Shown here: piece after piece, positions 11,701 through 22,926 of the stretch
Layout: each line of letters starts with the position of its first letter
Position numbering within the stretch: position 1 is the stretch's first letter
NCBI GenBank assembly: GCA_965153455.1
Contig: OZ234494.1
Span: 25,907,354 to 25,971,353 of the forward strand
DNA length: 64,000 nt
Source of the DNA: Sphagnum compactum
Lineage: Eukaryota; Bryophyta; Sphagnopsida; Sphagnales
Direction: 5' to 3'
The notes under the pieces: generated by a model
What the model was told of the DNA's origin: nothing
The model's database searches: none
Seen by the model: the letters and a program-made list of their open reading frames with translations, nothing else
Program-made: the position numbers and the translations under genes

Positions 11701-13600
11701 TTTGTCCATGGTTTATCCCTCCCTACTTCTCTTTCTCACAGCTTCTACTTGTAGCCCCCTTTACTTCCATTCTCAAGACAACAAGTAAGACAACAACGTT
11801 ATACCAACCCTATTTAGTCCCAACCCACCATTAAGGGCAATGGTGATCTACCAAGTTAATTCTTTGTTCTACTATTATTACCTTAGTGAACCACCACTAA
11901 CCTCACCACATCTTTTTGCTCCCTTTTCACTTCCTATCCTTTCTAACCCCTCTCATCTTTACTTACTAAACAATAACCCTTACTTGAATTGGAAACCTTC
12001 ATACATCGGAATTATTTATATTCTCCATTTTTCAAGACTATAATGCCACATTCAAGATTGAGATGTTCAATCATTCACATTGATAACTTGCCAAAATTAT
12101 TTATGTTTGAATAAAATACATGAAATTTTTCTTAATGCTCTCTTAATATCTTTTTCTACTATTTTATCATCAAGAAAAGAACCCCCTCCTTGATTGTAGA
12201 ATTCGTTAGATTTTGAGTATGCTAAAAAAAACACACAACCCTTTCATAACCTCCCATTTCTACCTCCTAACTCAGTCCAATCCCCTTAGAATCCTAAAAC
12301 AAGCTTTGCTCCCTTACAAATCATCCGCATTCTCCTTTTGTAACTCCTCCTTACCTTCCCCCATTCTAGCACTCCCTTTGCTCACTCCTTCCTCTTGCTA
12401 GGCCTTTCTCATCGAAAATAGTCCTTGAGCAACCACCACCACCTCTTTTGCCTCCCACTCATACTTCCACCTCCTCTTTTTTCATATCCTTCCTTGAGTT
12501 CGCTCTAAAAACCTCATTCTTCATAAGTGAGTAAGCACCTCCCAACTGCTTGTTGATGATGCGCTTAGCCCTCTCCCCCGCTCCCAAGTTCTCACATAAT
12601 GCTCCTACCTCCACCCCGAATTCATGAGTATTTCAACATCTTTACATCCAAATGAGAAATCAACAAAAAGGAGTTGACCAAAAAGCCCCAACCCACTATA
12701 ACTTCCTAACCCCTTAATTTAGACCTAAGAAAAAATTCTAAGAATTGATGTTCTCCAACATTTGCCCCCTTTACTCAATAGGTCAACTAGTTTAGGGCAT
12801 GTTAAGGTGACCTCTATCTTTGTTGAGTTAAGTAACCCCTTCCTCCCATCCTATCCAGGCCACCATCCCTTAGAATCCAAAGTAGTTAAGACTTTGTCCT
12901 AACCCCTTTTAAATCATGATCCCCTTCCCCTCCCCCAAAGCTCCTATCCTCCTCAACTTACTCCTTATCTCACCTAAACCCCCAAATGGATCATCCTTTA
13001 AGAAAAAGTGAGGTTACGCTAATCTTTACCCAAATGTGTTATCTATTATTGCTTTTCTAGTCAAACAAATTCTTGGCATTATAGGGTCACAAATTGAAAT
13101 AATTTGTTTCTGATTTAGTATACTTACAAATTTGAAATGGTGCAAGTTGTAATCAAACAATTTGTTAAAAGTTGATATTTGTAAGCAAAAATTGATCAAA
13201 TGATGCTAAAATAGGTTGTACTTCACCTACTAGTTTAATTGAACTAATTGAAATAAACCTAAAACTAGAAGAAAAGTTGGAAAAGTTTGAGGATACATTT
13301 GAACAAAATGAATTGTGGACATGTAAATCGACCTCTTACGTACTTTTTTTTTTGTTTTTGTTGATTATTTTTTTCCCCCTTTTTTGAAAATTTCATTAAA
13401 AAATATTCTGATAATTTATTTAAAAGAATCACCTAAGAAAATTGAAAATTATCAAAATTTTGAGAACTGCCTATACGAGAATTGCCAAAAAAATGATAAA
13501 TGAAAATCTTGGATTTAAAAAAAATGATTCTTAAAGGTGATCAGGAAAACTGGAATTGTTGTTCTCAACTCAATAAGGAGAACTGCCCAACACTTTAAAA
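8701..13600. other. AT-rich intergenic DNA, no gene seen
   Basis: Contains (AT)8 at 8861-8876 within a T-rich tract, then low-complexity AT-rich sequence. From about 11750 the plus strand becomes C/T/A-rich and G-poor (separate entry). Frames such as 11290-11484 and 9832-10080 (minus) have no domain I recognise. Confidence 0.45.
11755..12990. other. G-poor, C-rich strand-asymmetric tract
   Basis: Over about 1.2 kb the plus strand is made mostly of C, T and A, with G scarce and runs of CC, CCC and CTCC. The flanks are AT-rich without this bias. A second similar tract lies at 42890-43260. No reading frame explains it. Confidence 0.6.
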
Positions 13601-13605
13601 AGCCG

Positions 13606-13778
13606 TTGTTTGGGCGGGCCATGATTATCACATTTGAATTTTGTGTTGCGATGACTCTTTGAGGCAAAGAATGTAAACCCTAAACCCTAAACCCTAATAA
13701 ACACCCTTGTTTGGGCCATGATTATTACATTACAATTTGTGTTGCCATGACTCTTTTTGAGGCAAAGCATGTAAGCCC
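13606..13778. repeat. Direct repeats around a telomere-like (CCCTAAA)3 run
   Basis: A segment beginning TTGTTTGGGC and ending ATGTAAACCC (13606-13680) recurs at 13707-13778, beginning TTGTTTGGGCC and ending GTAAGCCC. Both contain ATGACTCTTT and GAGGCAAAG. Between and overlapping them is GTAAACCCTAAACCCTAAAC (about 13673-13696), three plant telomere units. Most simply this is a local duplication, perhaps with telomeric repeats added at break repair. Confidence 0.75.
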
Positions 13779-14440
13779 AAATTTTATAATGAACTTGTGA
13801 AATTGTGTAGAGCTTTTAAACTTTTTATTTTCATAGTGTATGTGGCTGCTTATTTTGCTGTCATTTGTCGTCCAATAGTAGATGCTCAAAATGACAAGAG
13901 GGGAAAAAAAAGGGTGAGCAATGTTGTTGGGTGCATCCGAATGAACATATATTTGTTAGCTACAATCAATTGACTATAGGTATTAATTTATCATCCATCA
14001 CCAATGACCCCAACGTGTGGAGAGAACACACAATTCTTCACATCATCTTCACTTTTGAGCTTTGTTTCATGTCTAACAAAATGCTTCACATTTTTCATTC
14101 TTTTGGTCCTTGGGGGGCGCAAACCCTTGTTTAGCATAGCAATCAATCAACCAACGTGTTATGTCCCTACTTAAAGCCTACTTGTTGTCTTGGACTTTAG
14201 GATTCCCCCCTCCTTGCCTCCCCCCTCCCTCCCTCCCTCTCTCCAGGTCTTATGTAACACCTTCATGTAGGCAATGCTGATGGATGACTCCCAATTGTGC
14301 CAACTCCCAATTGTTGGGCCCTCGAGGTATAAGTTCTCAATACACATTGTGCAAGATGGGTATCATGGTCTAGTGGGCCATCATACATAGGAGTTTGATA
14401 GTTTATGTGCCCAATTGGTGAGAGTGAAGCAATAGTCATG
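13779..14440. other. Intergenic DNA, no gene seen
   Basis: Unremarkable apart from a C/T run (CCCTCC words) at about 14205-14245. A minus-strand open frame overlaps 14263-14511 but shows no domain and runs into a family B repeat. Confidence 0.4.
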
Positions 14441-14445
14441 AAAGC

Positions 14446-14765
14446 ATCATGAGGAGGGATGGATGGATGGTAGGGGGGCACAAGAAACAAATTTCCATTG
14501 GGTTGTTCCAATCCCGTAGATAACCATGGTGGTTAGCTACCTAACCATGGTGGGTTTACTAAGTTGCCGCTTTTACTACCTACTGGCCTCGGTGAACCAG
14601 CACCCACCAGCGCACCCTGAAGGATGAATGGTAAGTGGTCGGAAAACAATTTTCTGTTGGGTTCCAGTTCCCTAGCTAACCATGGTGGTTACCTCAGTTA
14701 GTTTTTTTTTTTTCTCTACCTACCTACTAACAACCCACATGCAGGTTGTTAATAGGTGGGTAGTA
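14446..14765. repeat. Family B repeat, two partial ends in tandem
   Basis: Two same-direction ends occur. The first starts at GGATGGATGGATGGTAGG near 14456. The second starts at GAAGGATGAATGGTAAGTGG near 14620 and continues through TTCTGTTGGGTTCCAGTTCC and AACCATGGTGGTTA. The same words mark the inverted ends of the complete copy at 48565-48735. CTACCTACCTACT and AGGTGGGTAG words follow. Confidence 0.65.
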
Positions 14766-15145
14766 AAAAGCAGTCCTTTAGCTATGTATAAACAAACCAT
14801 GTACTTACGTAGAAGTTGCCTATTTTGCCACCTACCTGCCTACATTTGAGACCTATATTCCACGTACATCACAGGATGTATGTATGTGGAATGGTTGTTT
14901 GTTGCCACTCGTCACCTTCCTCTCCCTTGACATTTCCACACCAAATGTTGCACACTCGAAGGCATTGGCTTGTTGCTCAGATATTCATTGGACTTAAGGT
15001 GATGATATATATATATGTCCAAGTTCTCTTCCCCCAAAGGAAAGCGAAAAAGGGTACCTTTTCTTTTTCGATCTTTCCCAACTTTCAACTCGAGGAAGGA
15101 ACCCCACTATGTTGTTTTACTTCTTCATGCCCATCACCGCAAATT

Positions 15146-15336
15146 GGTTCTATGATCTTTTGGATTGGATGGATGGATCGATGACTCTTTGAAGTTGGTT
15201 CTACGACCTTTTGGATTGGATGGATGGATGGATGGATGACTCTTTGAAGTGGGTTCTATGATCTTTTGGATTGGATTGGATTGGATGGATGGATGGATGG
15301 ATGGATGACTCTTTGAAGTGGGTTCTATGATCTTTT
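15146..15336. repeat. Minisatellite with (GGAT)n core
   Basis: Units start GGTTCTATGATCTTTTGGAT at 15146, 15197, 15252 and 15321. Each continues into a variable (GGAT)n run and ends with GATGACTCTTTGAAGT. Spacings are 51, 55 and 69 bp; the differences lie in the number of GGAT and GGATT words, which suggests slippage. The last unit runs into the family C element. Confidence 0.85.
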
Positions 15337-15585
15337 GATGGTTCTCGGGGTTTTTATAACCAGGGTTCTTGGAGAATTCATGTACCCAAGTTCTGATATA
15401 TAGCCATGGTTCTCAAACATTCGAAAAAGGCTAATGACTGCCCAGAAAAAAAAAAGGGTTTTTTGCCAGTTCTTCGGTGAGGCTTTTAAAATAACTGGAT
15501 CCGACGGTTCTTTGGTTCTGAAAATTCCAAAAACCAAATCAAACACGGTTATTTAAAAAAAAATCAAATACCCATGTGACACTAG
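15337..15585. repeat. Family C dispersed element (reverse orientation)
   Basis: Read on the minus strand it contains GAGAACCATGGCTATATA, flanked by AGAACC words, with a GGTTAT end. The copy at 48112-48350 has the same order on the plus strand (GAGAACTATGGCTATATT, then ACCCCCGGTTAT). Length is about 240 bp and no coding frame is kept, so it is probably a non-autonomous element. Confidence 0.55.
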
Positions 15586-15695
15586 TGTGAAATAGTCCAA
15601 AGGTTGGGTTTTGTGGAGCCTGTAACTCTTCAGTCCTTATGGATCACCCACCCTTGGCCAGGTTTTTGTTTTTTCCAACTTTGTGAAGTAGCCAA

Positions 15696-15830
15696 AATGG
15701 GAATCATCCACAAGAATATTTAGCCAAATTTGGCTATAGGCCAGATATGAAAGTAAAAAAACTGGTAAGAATATGTTTATATTTTGGCTACCCACCACTG
15801 GAACTTGTTGTAGGGATCTGGCAATTGTAA
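15696..15830. repeat. Family A dispersed element
   Basis: Order of words: GGGAATCATCCACAAG, ATTTAGCCAAATTTGGCTAT, GATATGAAAGTA, then TATTTTGGCTACCC, CTGGAACTTGTT and ATCTGGCAATT. The same order is found near 21584-21860, 56905-57050 and 47286-47400, and reversed at 37330-37400 and 38098-38230. The core AGCCAAATTTGGCT is a perfect palindrome. Confidence 0.7.
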
Positions 15831-16457
15831 GTATTTTATCTATTAATTTCATTACGTCTGTCTGTGACGGAGGTTTTGGGGGGTGGGGGAGGGAGAGGCC
15901 GGTGAAGCAGCGGGTGACAGGTGAGGGGGCCGGGGGGGGCCAGCAGGGGGGGGTAGCATTTAATGCGCAAGGTTCGAAACTAATTATAGTAGTTGTACAA
16001 GTAGGAATAGTGAAAACATGTGAAGCAGCAGTGGAGGCGCTCAGGAAAAAAGAGAATCAGGGTGAAACTCAGTTTATCACAAGAATTGATGGTTTTCTGA
16101 GGTTCCCCACCCCACCCCCCACACCCCCCTTTTCTTGAATGAATGGTAATGTGCTGTTTTGCAGGTTTTTCTTTAATCTCATCCTGTTTATGACCAAACT
16201 TAGGGTTTTGGTGCTATGTTTTTCCTTAATTCTATAGTTTTAAATTACTTTAACTGTTTACTAATTTAGTTTTGGGTCTTGAGTTATCTATATCAATTAC
16301 AAACACGAGCAAAAGCCAAGATGAATAAAAACTTGTCTAAAACATAATAGTATAAGAATTACCTTTTTCAAGATGTGAGGTGTGTAAAAAAATGGGGCAT
16401 TTTAATTTTTTTTGTAGGCTAATCATTTCAACCTAAGGTCTTTAATTTTGGTTGCAC
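15831..16457. other. Intergenic DNA with G-rich block, no gene seen
   Basis: A purine/G-rich block at about 15870-15956 has several G6-G8 runs, and a C-rich stretch lies at about 16108-16130. The remainder is AT-rich. The open frame 15773-16138 is a by-product of the skewed composition and has no domain. Confidence 0.45.
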
Positions 16458-16650
16458 GGGGGGGGGGGGGGGGGGGAGGAAGGGGCGAGAAGTTAATTAT
16501 ATATAACAGGGGAACGGGGGGGGGGGGGGGGGAGGGATCAACGGGTTAAAGAATCGGAGTGGAAAATGCGAAGGAGGGGGGGGGGTCAACGGGGTAAAAA
16601 ATCGGAATGGGCAATGGGAAGGACCGGGCGGGGGGGAGCTCGACGGGTGC
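16458..16650. repeat. Poly-G tandem block, about 60-bp period
   Basis: Runs of 19 G (16458-16476), 17 G (16516-16532) and 10 G (16576-16585), then G7 near 16631, recur about every 55-60 bp. The spacers TCAACGGGTTAAAGAATCGG and TCAACGGGGTAAAAAATCGG are clearly the same sequence. The plus strand could form G-quadruplexes. Run lengths may be affected by sequencing or assembly. Confidence 0.8.
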
Positions 16651-16766
16651 ATTATGCACTGGGTTCACACTAGTTGAACAAATAGCCACTAAGAAGTGAT
16701 GCTTGTCTCTAGCTTACAAGCTAGAGGAGTTGTTCCATTGGAGAGTACAAGGTGACAACCACAATG

Positions 16767-16784
16767 ACCCTAAACCCTAAACCC
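16767..16784 (+). repeat. Interstitial telomere-like repeat
   Basis: ACCCTAAACCCTAAACCC, about two and a half plant telomere units, lies within ordinary intergenic DNA. A TTTAGGGTTTAGGGTTT copy on the opposite strand lies at 20059-20075. Confidence 0.8.
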
Positions 16785-17356
16785 ATAAGGGCACTAGTTG
16801 ATTGTTATGTCCATTGGATGGGTGTTGTTTTTGGGGGTCTAATCTTTTACTTAGTTTCTTTTCCCTAGTTGTTATAATTCAATTTTGACCTCGTCTACCC
16901 TTGGTTTTCCATTCAAAATATTACCCTCCATTTTGGCTTTACCCATCAACTATTTTTGCTTTACTTTAAACCCACCCACTTAGCATTTACACTAGAGATC
17001 GATGTCAAAATTATTGTGGAAAATGCAAGTAATGCAAAAACCCACTAACACCTATTTTACTCTCCATTCGAACTCTACCCCCTCAGCATTTTGTGAAGTT
17101 CCTTCAGTTTATGCAAATTCTATTTCACATTATCTCACGAAATGCAATACCCACATGTGGCTTATGTTAATTTTTAGAAATGTTATTTTAAAATTATGGA
17201 CAACACTTTTTTTTCTTTTTTTTTTCAAAAACATTATAATTATTTTCTTTTTCTTTCTTGTTAGATTTCTTTTTGTAGATTTATTTTTCATTTTCTTTTA
17301 CATTTTCTTCCTTCTTCTTCTTCTTTCTCTTATGTTTTTCCTTTTTCTTTCTTCTT

Positions 17357-17588
17357 CATTGTGGATCCATATTTTGCACTCATATGTGGGTATTGCAAAA
17401 GCCACCAAAAAATGACTCAACATTTCATGTTTTTTCATTGTGGATGCATATATTGCACTCATATGTGAGTACTGCACAAGCCACCAAAAAATGACTCAAC
17501 ATTTCGTGTTTTTTCATTGTGGATGCATATTTTGCACTCATATGTGAGAACTGCACAAGCCACCAAAAAATGACTCAACATTTCATGG
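17357..17588. repeat. 79-bp minisatellite, three units
   Basis: Units begin CATTGTGGATSCATATTTTG at 17357, 17436 and 17515, exactly 79 bp apart. Each contains CACTCATATGTG, GCCACCAAAAAATGACTCAA and CATTTCRTG. Differences are few, so the array is young compared with its surroundings. A T-rich tract (17205-17355) precedes it. Open frames crossing the array are repeat artefacts. Confidence 0.9.
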
Positions 17589-19430
17589 TTACGTGGGTAT
17601 TGACAACATGCCCAAAAAACCAACAAGCTTTTTGTGAGCTCAATGTAAGTATTGCAATATTGAACAAAAAACCAATACATATTATTGAATCACATGTGGG
17701 GATTGCAAGCTAAACCCTGAAAACCCAATGCACATATTGTGACTATCATGTGAATATTGCAACTACAATCACATTGGACATGTGGTTAATTCGTATGTGG
17801 TATTGCACTAAAGTGCTTGTGTTTATTGAGATTTTATGTGATGCATTAAAGTATTGCAATATACCACAAACTCATAGATAACATTAAAAGGGAAAAATTG
17901 AAGCATTGCATTAATGCACCACTTCCATTCATCATTTAAAAATATAATATAGGTGTGCAGGTGTGAAATTATAGTAAGGTGTATCCATTTATAATAATGG
18001 TAAACCAACATACATAATCCAAAACTCAAAAATGATAATTATAATCTACCATGGCATGGGTGTTGATAAAACCTTCACAACGTTTTTATTTTTTCGTTCT
18101 TGCTTAGATTATTGGCATTAGGGGCATGGGTCAAAATCTTTTAAAGTGTGTCATTCATATGAAAAGGAGGTAGTTTTTTTTAAAGTCTTATATTTTGATC
18201 CCATCATTATTAAATGGTCAAAATGTGTCAAATATTTTACACTTTAATATTTTAGACCACCACATATTTAAAACTATCAATATCATTTGTTGTGTGTCCA
18301 TATGTATATTATGATGAAACAAGACTAATATGGGAGTACATAAAAAGGTGACATTTTGACACGTTTTTGGTACATTATAAAAAATTTGGACTTATATGTG
18401 AGATGCAAATACAAAATGAGAATGAATACAAAACCTAACATAGATTATACAACTTTATTCAAAGAAAGGAAGGATGGGCGAAAATAATACATTTACAATA
18501 ATGAACATTGTAAAAAAATAAAATAAAATTCCTTGGTAATTAGGTTAAACCTAACCTAACATTTTTGTCTAGCCCTTCTTCAATGTTGACATCCCCATAA
18601 ATTACAAACTCTCTATAGACAACACAATAGCAAGTGCCAAACCCTCATTGTCTTCCATGGTGTAATTTTTGTTTAATTATGTTGTCTTTTGTGAGGTGGC
18701 ATGTTTCATTGATTCCTATCCATAATTCACAAAACAAATTCGAAAACTGAGAAAGAGGTACCTTTCATCATCTTTTTCTTCTTCATTTTCATCTTGTATT
18801 TATTGTCCTTCAATCTTCTTCTCACAAACAAATTTGGCCTACACCGGGCACATCCTCTTCCCACATCGAATAAAATAATCTTGTGAATCACTCCTAAGAA
18901 GGTTTTATGATGTTACATCTAGAAGCATTTTATTTTCCATGACAATATAGGGAAACAATGACAATGAACATAACTTTTGGAACGTTTAACTAGTTTATTG
19001 TCAAGGCTTTGGTATGAAATGTCATGTGTCTATTACAACTTTGATGGATGTGGAAAAATACATCAGTTTGATCCATTTCAAGCCCTTTTCTCTCTAACAT
19101 TACCATGGAAGTTATGCCTTCATCTAAGGTCCGAATGTCACGACATAATAATGTTGTCCAAAAAAATTCATGTAATGCATTGGTATAATTTTACAATTGT
19201 CAACATCTTAGGAGTGAAATGGCACACTAGTGTACAACAAAATGTGCTAAGGTTGTATGCACTCCTTAAGTGGTATGTTGTGCCATATACATATACATGT
19301 TAATTGTATCATACATATAACCATTTTTGTTATCATGTAAAAGTGTGTGATGAACAATTTTATGTCCTTACAATTGAGGCCATCATCACTAAACCCACTT
19401 TTGATATAAAGTATCATGTTTCTAAACCCC
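17589..19430. other. AT-rich intergenic DNA, no gene seen
   Basis: Low-complexity AT-rich sequence. The frame 18977-19303 (108 codons) has no recognisable domain and no splice context, so I do not call it a gene. Confidence 0.45.
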
Positions 19431-19433
19431 AGT

Positions 19434-19712
19434 TCGATTCAATTGGTCACCCTCCACCTGGGTAACCTATCCTCAAGCAAATAGGTCTCGTAGTTAGGTG
19501 ACTAGGTAGGAGAATAGGTGTTACTAGGTAAGTAGATGCGTGTAGATGGTTAGAAGTAGGTAAGGATGACTGGGTTGTTGGTTGGTAGGTAATAAACATA
19601 GCTACCCAGCTAACACCTTGGGTGTTTGGCTATGGAACTGGAACCTGATGGAAAAGTGTTTCTTATCCACTCATCATCCATCCATCCATCCATCCATCCT
19701 GGTGCACTCATG
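19434..19712. repeat. Family B element, degenerate copy
   Basis: Contains GGTAGG and AAGTAG words, then GGAACTGGAACCTGATGG, AAAAGTGTTTCTTATCCAC and five CATC/CCATC words ending at CATCCTGGTGCAC. This matches the right end of the copies at 48694-48735 and 49640-49730 but is heavily diverged. Confidence 0.55.
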
Positions 19713-19869
19713 GCTGTTAGTTCAATCTGGCTATTAATAATTAAGGGTTAATCGACTCTGTCCAAAGGGAAAAAGATTTCACATCCATGTTACATTGTTG
19801 GTAGCTTTGAATTTTGATGAATCTGGCCCAAATGGTGTTTTATAATGAGTCACTTGGTAATTTTACGGT

Positions 19870-19952
19870 AAAAATCAATTATGCTTCAAGAACAAGTTTT
19901 TTACAAGTTCTTCCTTCTTCCAACACTTGTTCTTGAAGCATAATTGATTTTT
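19870..19952. repeat. Perfect 27-bp inverted repeat (hairpin)
   Basis: The left arm 19870-19896 begins AAAAATCAATTATGCTTC and the right arm 19926-19952 ends GAAGCATAATTGATTTTT. All 27 bases pair and the loop is 29 nt. CACTTG lies about 20 bp outside the left arm and CAAGTG outside the right, hinting at a longer, partly decayed inverted repeat. It could be the core of a small inverted-repeat transposon or a small-RNA precursor; no evidence of transcription can be seen. Confidence 0.85.
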
Positions 19953-20058
19953 GGTCATGAATTATTCACATTTCAAGTGCCTTATTTAATCATCAATTTG
20001 GCATAAAAAATTGATACTAACAACACCGAAAGTAAAACCCAACAAATGGTTGCATGTC

Positions 20059-20075
20059 TTTAGGGTTTAGGGTTT
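20059..20075 (-). repeat. Interstitial telomere-like repeat (TTTAGGG)
   Basis: TTTAGGGTTTAGGGTTT lies in an AT-rich stretch, in the orientation opposite to the copies at 13.7 and 16.8 kb. Confidence 0.8.
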
Positions 20076-20394
20076 AAGAAAACAATACCATGTAGAAGTG
20101 CCTTAATAAGACGTAGAAAAAAAAACCTGGTTACAATTACCTAACATGACATAAACATGTCCCTTTGGAATTTATGCCAATGCTACTACGGTAGATAGGC
20201 CGATGAGCAAACAAATAAGCTCTCGAAGATTTGCTTTGTATTTGAACATATCTTCCCCAACATGGAAGAATCGTTTGTTAGTTGAAAGAGCCAAGTTGGC
20301 TTATCACATGCCTTGGCTCATCATCATCATTCCTTTTGAAAATTTAATGAATATTCTCAAAGATTAAATAATAATACTAATTTTTTAAAATCTC

Positions 20395-20399
<5 letters not shown>

Positions 20400-20426
<27 letters not shown>
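20400..20426. repeat. (AT)n microsatellite
   Basis: About 27 bases of pure alternating T and A. Other (AT)n runs are at 8861-8876, 22283-22302, 34666-34686, 38166-38182 and 38741-38755. A (TTA)n run lies at about 20519-20539. Confidence 0.9.
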
Positions 20427-20435
<9 letters not shown>

Positions 20436-21560
20436 GACGATGCTGCCAATATAGTAAGGGTGTGTGTTCTCTCTTGGTAAAAAGAAAGATATAATGTGAG
20501 TTTAGCATCACAACCTATGTTATTATTATTATTATTATTTCATGATCTACAGACTACAGTACCATAGTACTAGGCTGTTTCGGCAACAAGGTGCATAATA
20601 ATTAATAATTTTTCTGTCAGTTATTTTTGGCAGTAAAAACAATTTGAAAAATCAACATTAGACTAAACAAATGAAGCTAGGTATTGTGCTCAAGAGCTTC
20701 ATTCAGATTTTTGGCATGGCTGGCAAATATTTTTCAAAAAAATTGGCAATTCCCCCCAAAGAAAACAATTTATTATTTTTTTTAATAAAAAAAATGCCAA
20801 AACGTGTTATGAGTAGTGAAATTATTAAAAGGCCTGACATGATAATTATAAAGGGCTTTCAACACCTCAGCAGCACCTCAGCTTCATATATTTTCCACAA
20901 CAAAATTCATTTCAATAAATAAATAAATATATACAAAAATTTACCCCAAAAAATTATTTTATCTTCTAAAAGAAAATATTATATTACATTTTATTTTCTT
21001 TTCTTTTCACTTCACTATTGAAAAGATTATTTAATGATGAAACTGACCAGAGGGGAAGAGGGTACCTGAATAGAAAAAAAAAAAGGTTTTGCCATACCAA
21101 CCGATTGCCACTTTTGCCACTTTTGCCAATTCAGGCTTTTCCTGGACTAAAAGCCAGAGAGTTGGCAATCGAGCAATGCATTGCATTACTTGGTCAGCTC
21201 TCCCTTTATTCATCCCCACATACTTTACTTACTTACAGCCTCGGCTGCCTTCTTCATCCCCACTTTTTGCTACATACTACAAAACTAACCGTGTACCGAG
21301 CGAGCTTTATCTGGTCACCAATGGACCCCAAAAATATATATATCAGATAAGCTTCTTGTACGTTCTTCTTCTTATTGCGTGTCGAAGAGGTTTTCGTGAC
21401 CAATCTTTGAAACTTGGGTTTTATACACAAACGGTGAGTGAATTTATGGGTTTTTTTTACGGTGGAGGTGCTCTAAAGTTGCAATGCTAAGGGGATCACA
21501 CAATAATGCGGCTTATGGGAAGAGGGTTGTAAGCAAATTGCCCAAATAAATCCCAAATTT
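20427..21560. other. Intergenic DNA, no confirmed gene
   Basis: The segment 21089-21490 is less AT-rich than its flanks and has overlapping open frames in two phases (21018-21350 and 21089-21490), including a GCCACTTTT/GCCACTTTT direct duplication near 21110. No domain or homologue is recognised, so it remains unassigned. Confidence 0.4.
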
Positions 21561-21583
21561 CATGATGTAGTCAAATGGCCAAA

Positions 21584-21860
21584 TTGGTGATTATCCACTA
21601 GAAGATTTACCCAAATTAAATTTGGCTATAAGCCAAATGTGGAAGTTTCTTTAAAATTGAAAAAAAAGGGTCCTTCTATATGTAGCCAATGGTCATAGTG
21701 GTGATTATGCACTAGAACATTTACCCAATTTTGGCTATAAGCCAAATACGGAAGTTTAATTTGGCTATAAGCCAACTGTGGAATTTTTTTTTTAAATTAA
21801 AAAAGAATCCTTCTATATTCTTGGATTACCTACTAGAACAAGTTATAAAAATCTTTAGGA
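21584..21860. repeat. Family A element, tandem copy
   Basis: GTGATTATCCACTAGAAGATTT (21587 on) and GTGATTATGCACTAGAACATTT (21701 on) each lead into TTTGGCTATAAGCCAAAT and GGAAGTTT. A third TTTGGCTATAAGCCAACTG lies at about 21760. The end has TTCTATATTCTTGGATTACC, TACTAGAACAAGTTATAAAA and ATCTTTAGG. This is two family A units head to tail. Confidence 0.7.
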
Positions 21861-22026
21861 ATTCCAAAAAAGAAAACCATGTGAGCCCTTTTAACTTCAA
21901 AAAAATGACCAAAACTAAATAAACCTGACATACCTCTCTCTCTATACTATACTATAGGTACAAACTATTTGATCTAGAGGAAGCAAATTAGGGTTTTAGT
22001 AGTGTTTGCAGGATGATAATCAAAAA

Positions 22027-22376
22027 ATGGTTCACAATATCATGATTGTTGGCCTTGTCCACCAAGGGCAAGGATATTATTGTGTTTAAATTCATTATAG
22101 AGTATATAGTAGCTTAAGGGATTTTGGCCCCTAGGTAGTAGTAGTAGTAGTAGGTCTGTTTTTATATGAGGATTTTTGAAAGTTGATATATTTTGGCTTG
22201 TGTTGAAACTCGAGATTAGATATTATAGAGTTATGATATCTTGAAGGATTTTGGTTTCTTTTAGAGGATTGTTTTTGGAAGGTTATATATATATATATAT
22301 ATTTATTTATTTATTTTTTTGCATTGGTGAAATATTTGAATTTCAATAATTCTTCTTTTGCCTTAAGAAGATACTT
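22027..22376. repeat. Direct repeat copy 1 (about 350 bp)
   Basis: Pairs with 23146-23475 in the same direction. Shared words in order: ATGGTTCA, TTGGCCTT, TTCATTATAGAG, TAGTAGCTTAAGGGATTTTG, TTTTGGCTTGTGTTGA, ATCTTGAAGGATTTT, TTTGCATTGGTGAAATATTT and AATTCTTCTTTTGCCTT. Copies differ by small indels and by microsatellites: (TAG)n here, (TAA)n in the other. Confidence 0.85.
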
Positions 22377-22894
22377 TTTTAATGTAAATGGGAAAGGCCA
22401 AAGTGTGACACACACCCCCTTGTTATTTCTCATAACAATAACGACAACCCACCTCACCTGGCTTCCAATTCATACATAAGTTTCTTTCGTACACAATAGA
22501 GGGTAGGCCCACCCACTCCCACATCACACTCGGTGTTCTTATTTATTATGTATATAGATTGATTGAGTCATCTTCACGCATTCCCTTATCTGACTAAACT
22601 AAATGGAAAGCTTCCGCAACAACATGGGAAGGAAGGCTTATTATTATTGAGTACTACACGGAGTAAACTACAAGTCATCTACTCATGCACGAATAGAGTA
22701 ACTTAATAGTTATCATGCTGAGGTACATGCAAAGTTCTTTTTGAGATGGTTTTATTGCTACTGCATTTGGTTCCTCCGAGAGGCTAGGGTTGTTTTTTTT
22801 TTTTTTTTAAATTTTTATTTATTTATTTATTTATTTTTTGGGCTGGAAGAAGAGAATGAATTCATTCTACTCTACTCTTGGAGTTAAAGGATTC

Positions 22895-22926
<32 letters not shown>

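Noticed and set aside
13673-20075. Chromosome end or telomere
   Set aside because: Only two to three telomere units per site, in both orientations and with normal DNA on each side, so they are interstitial.
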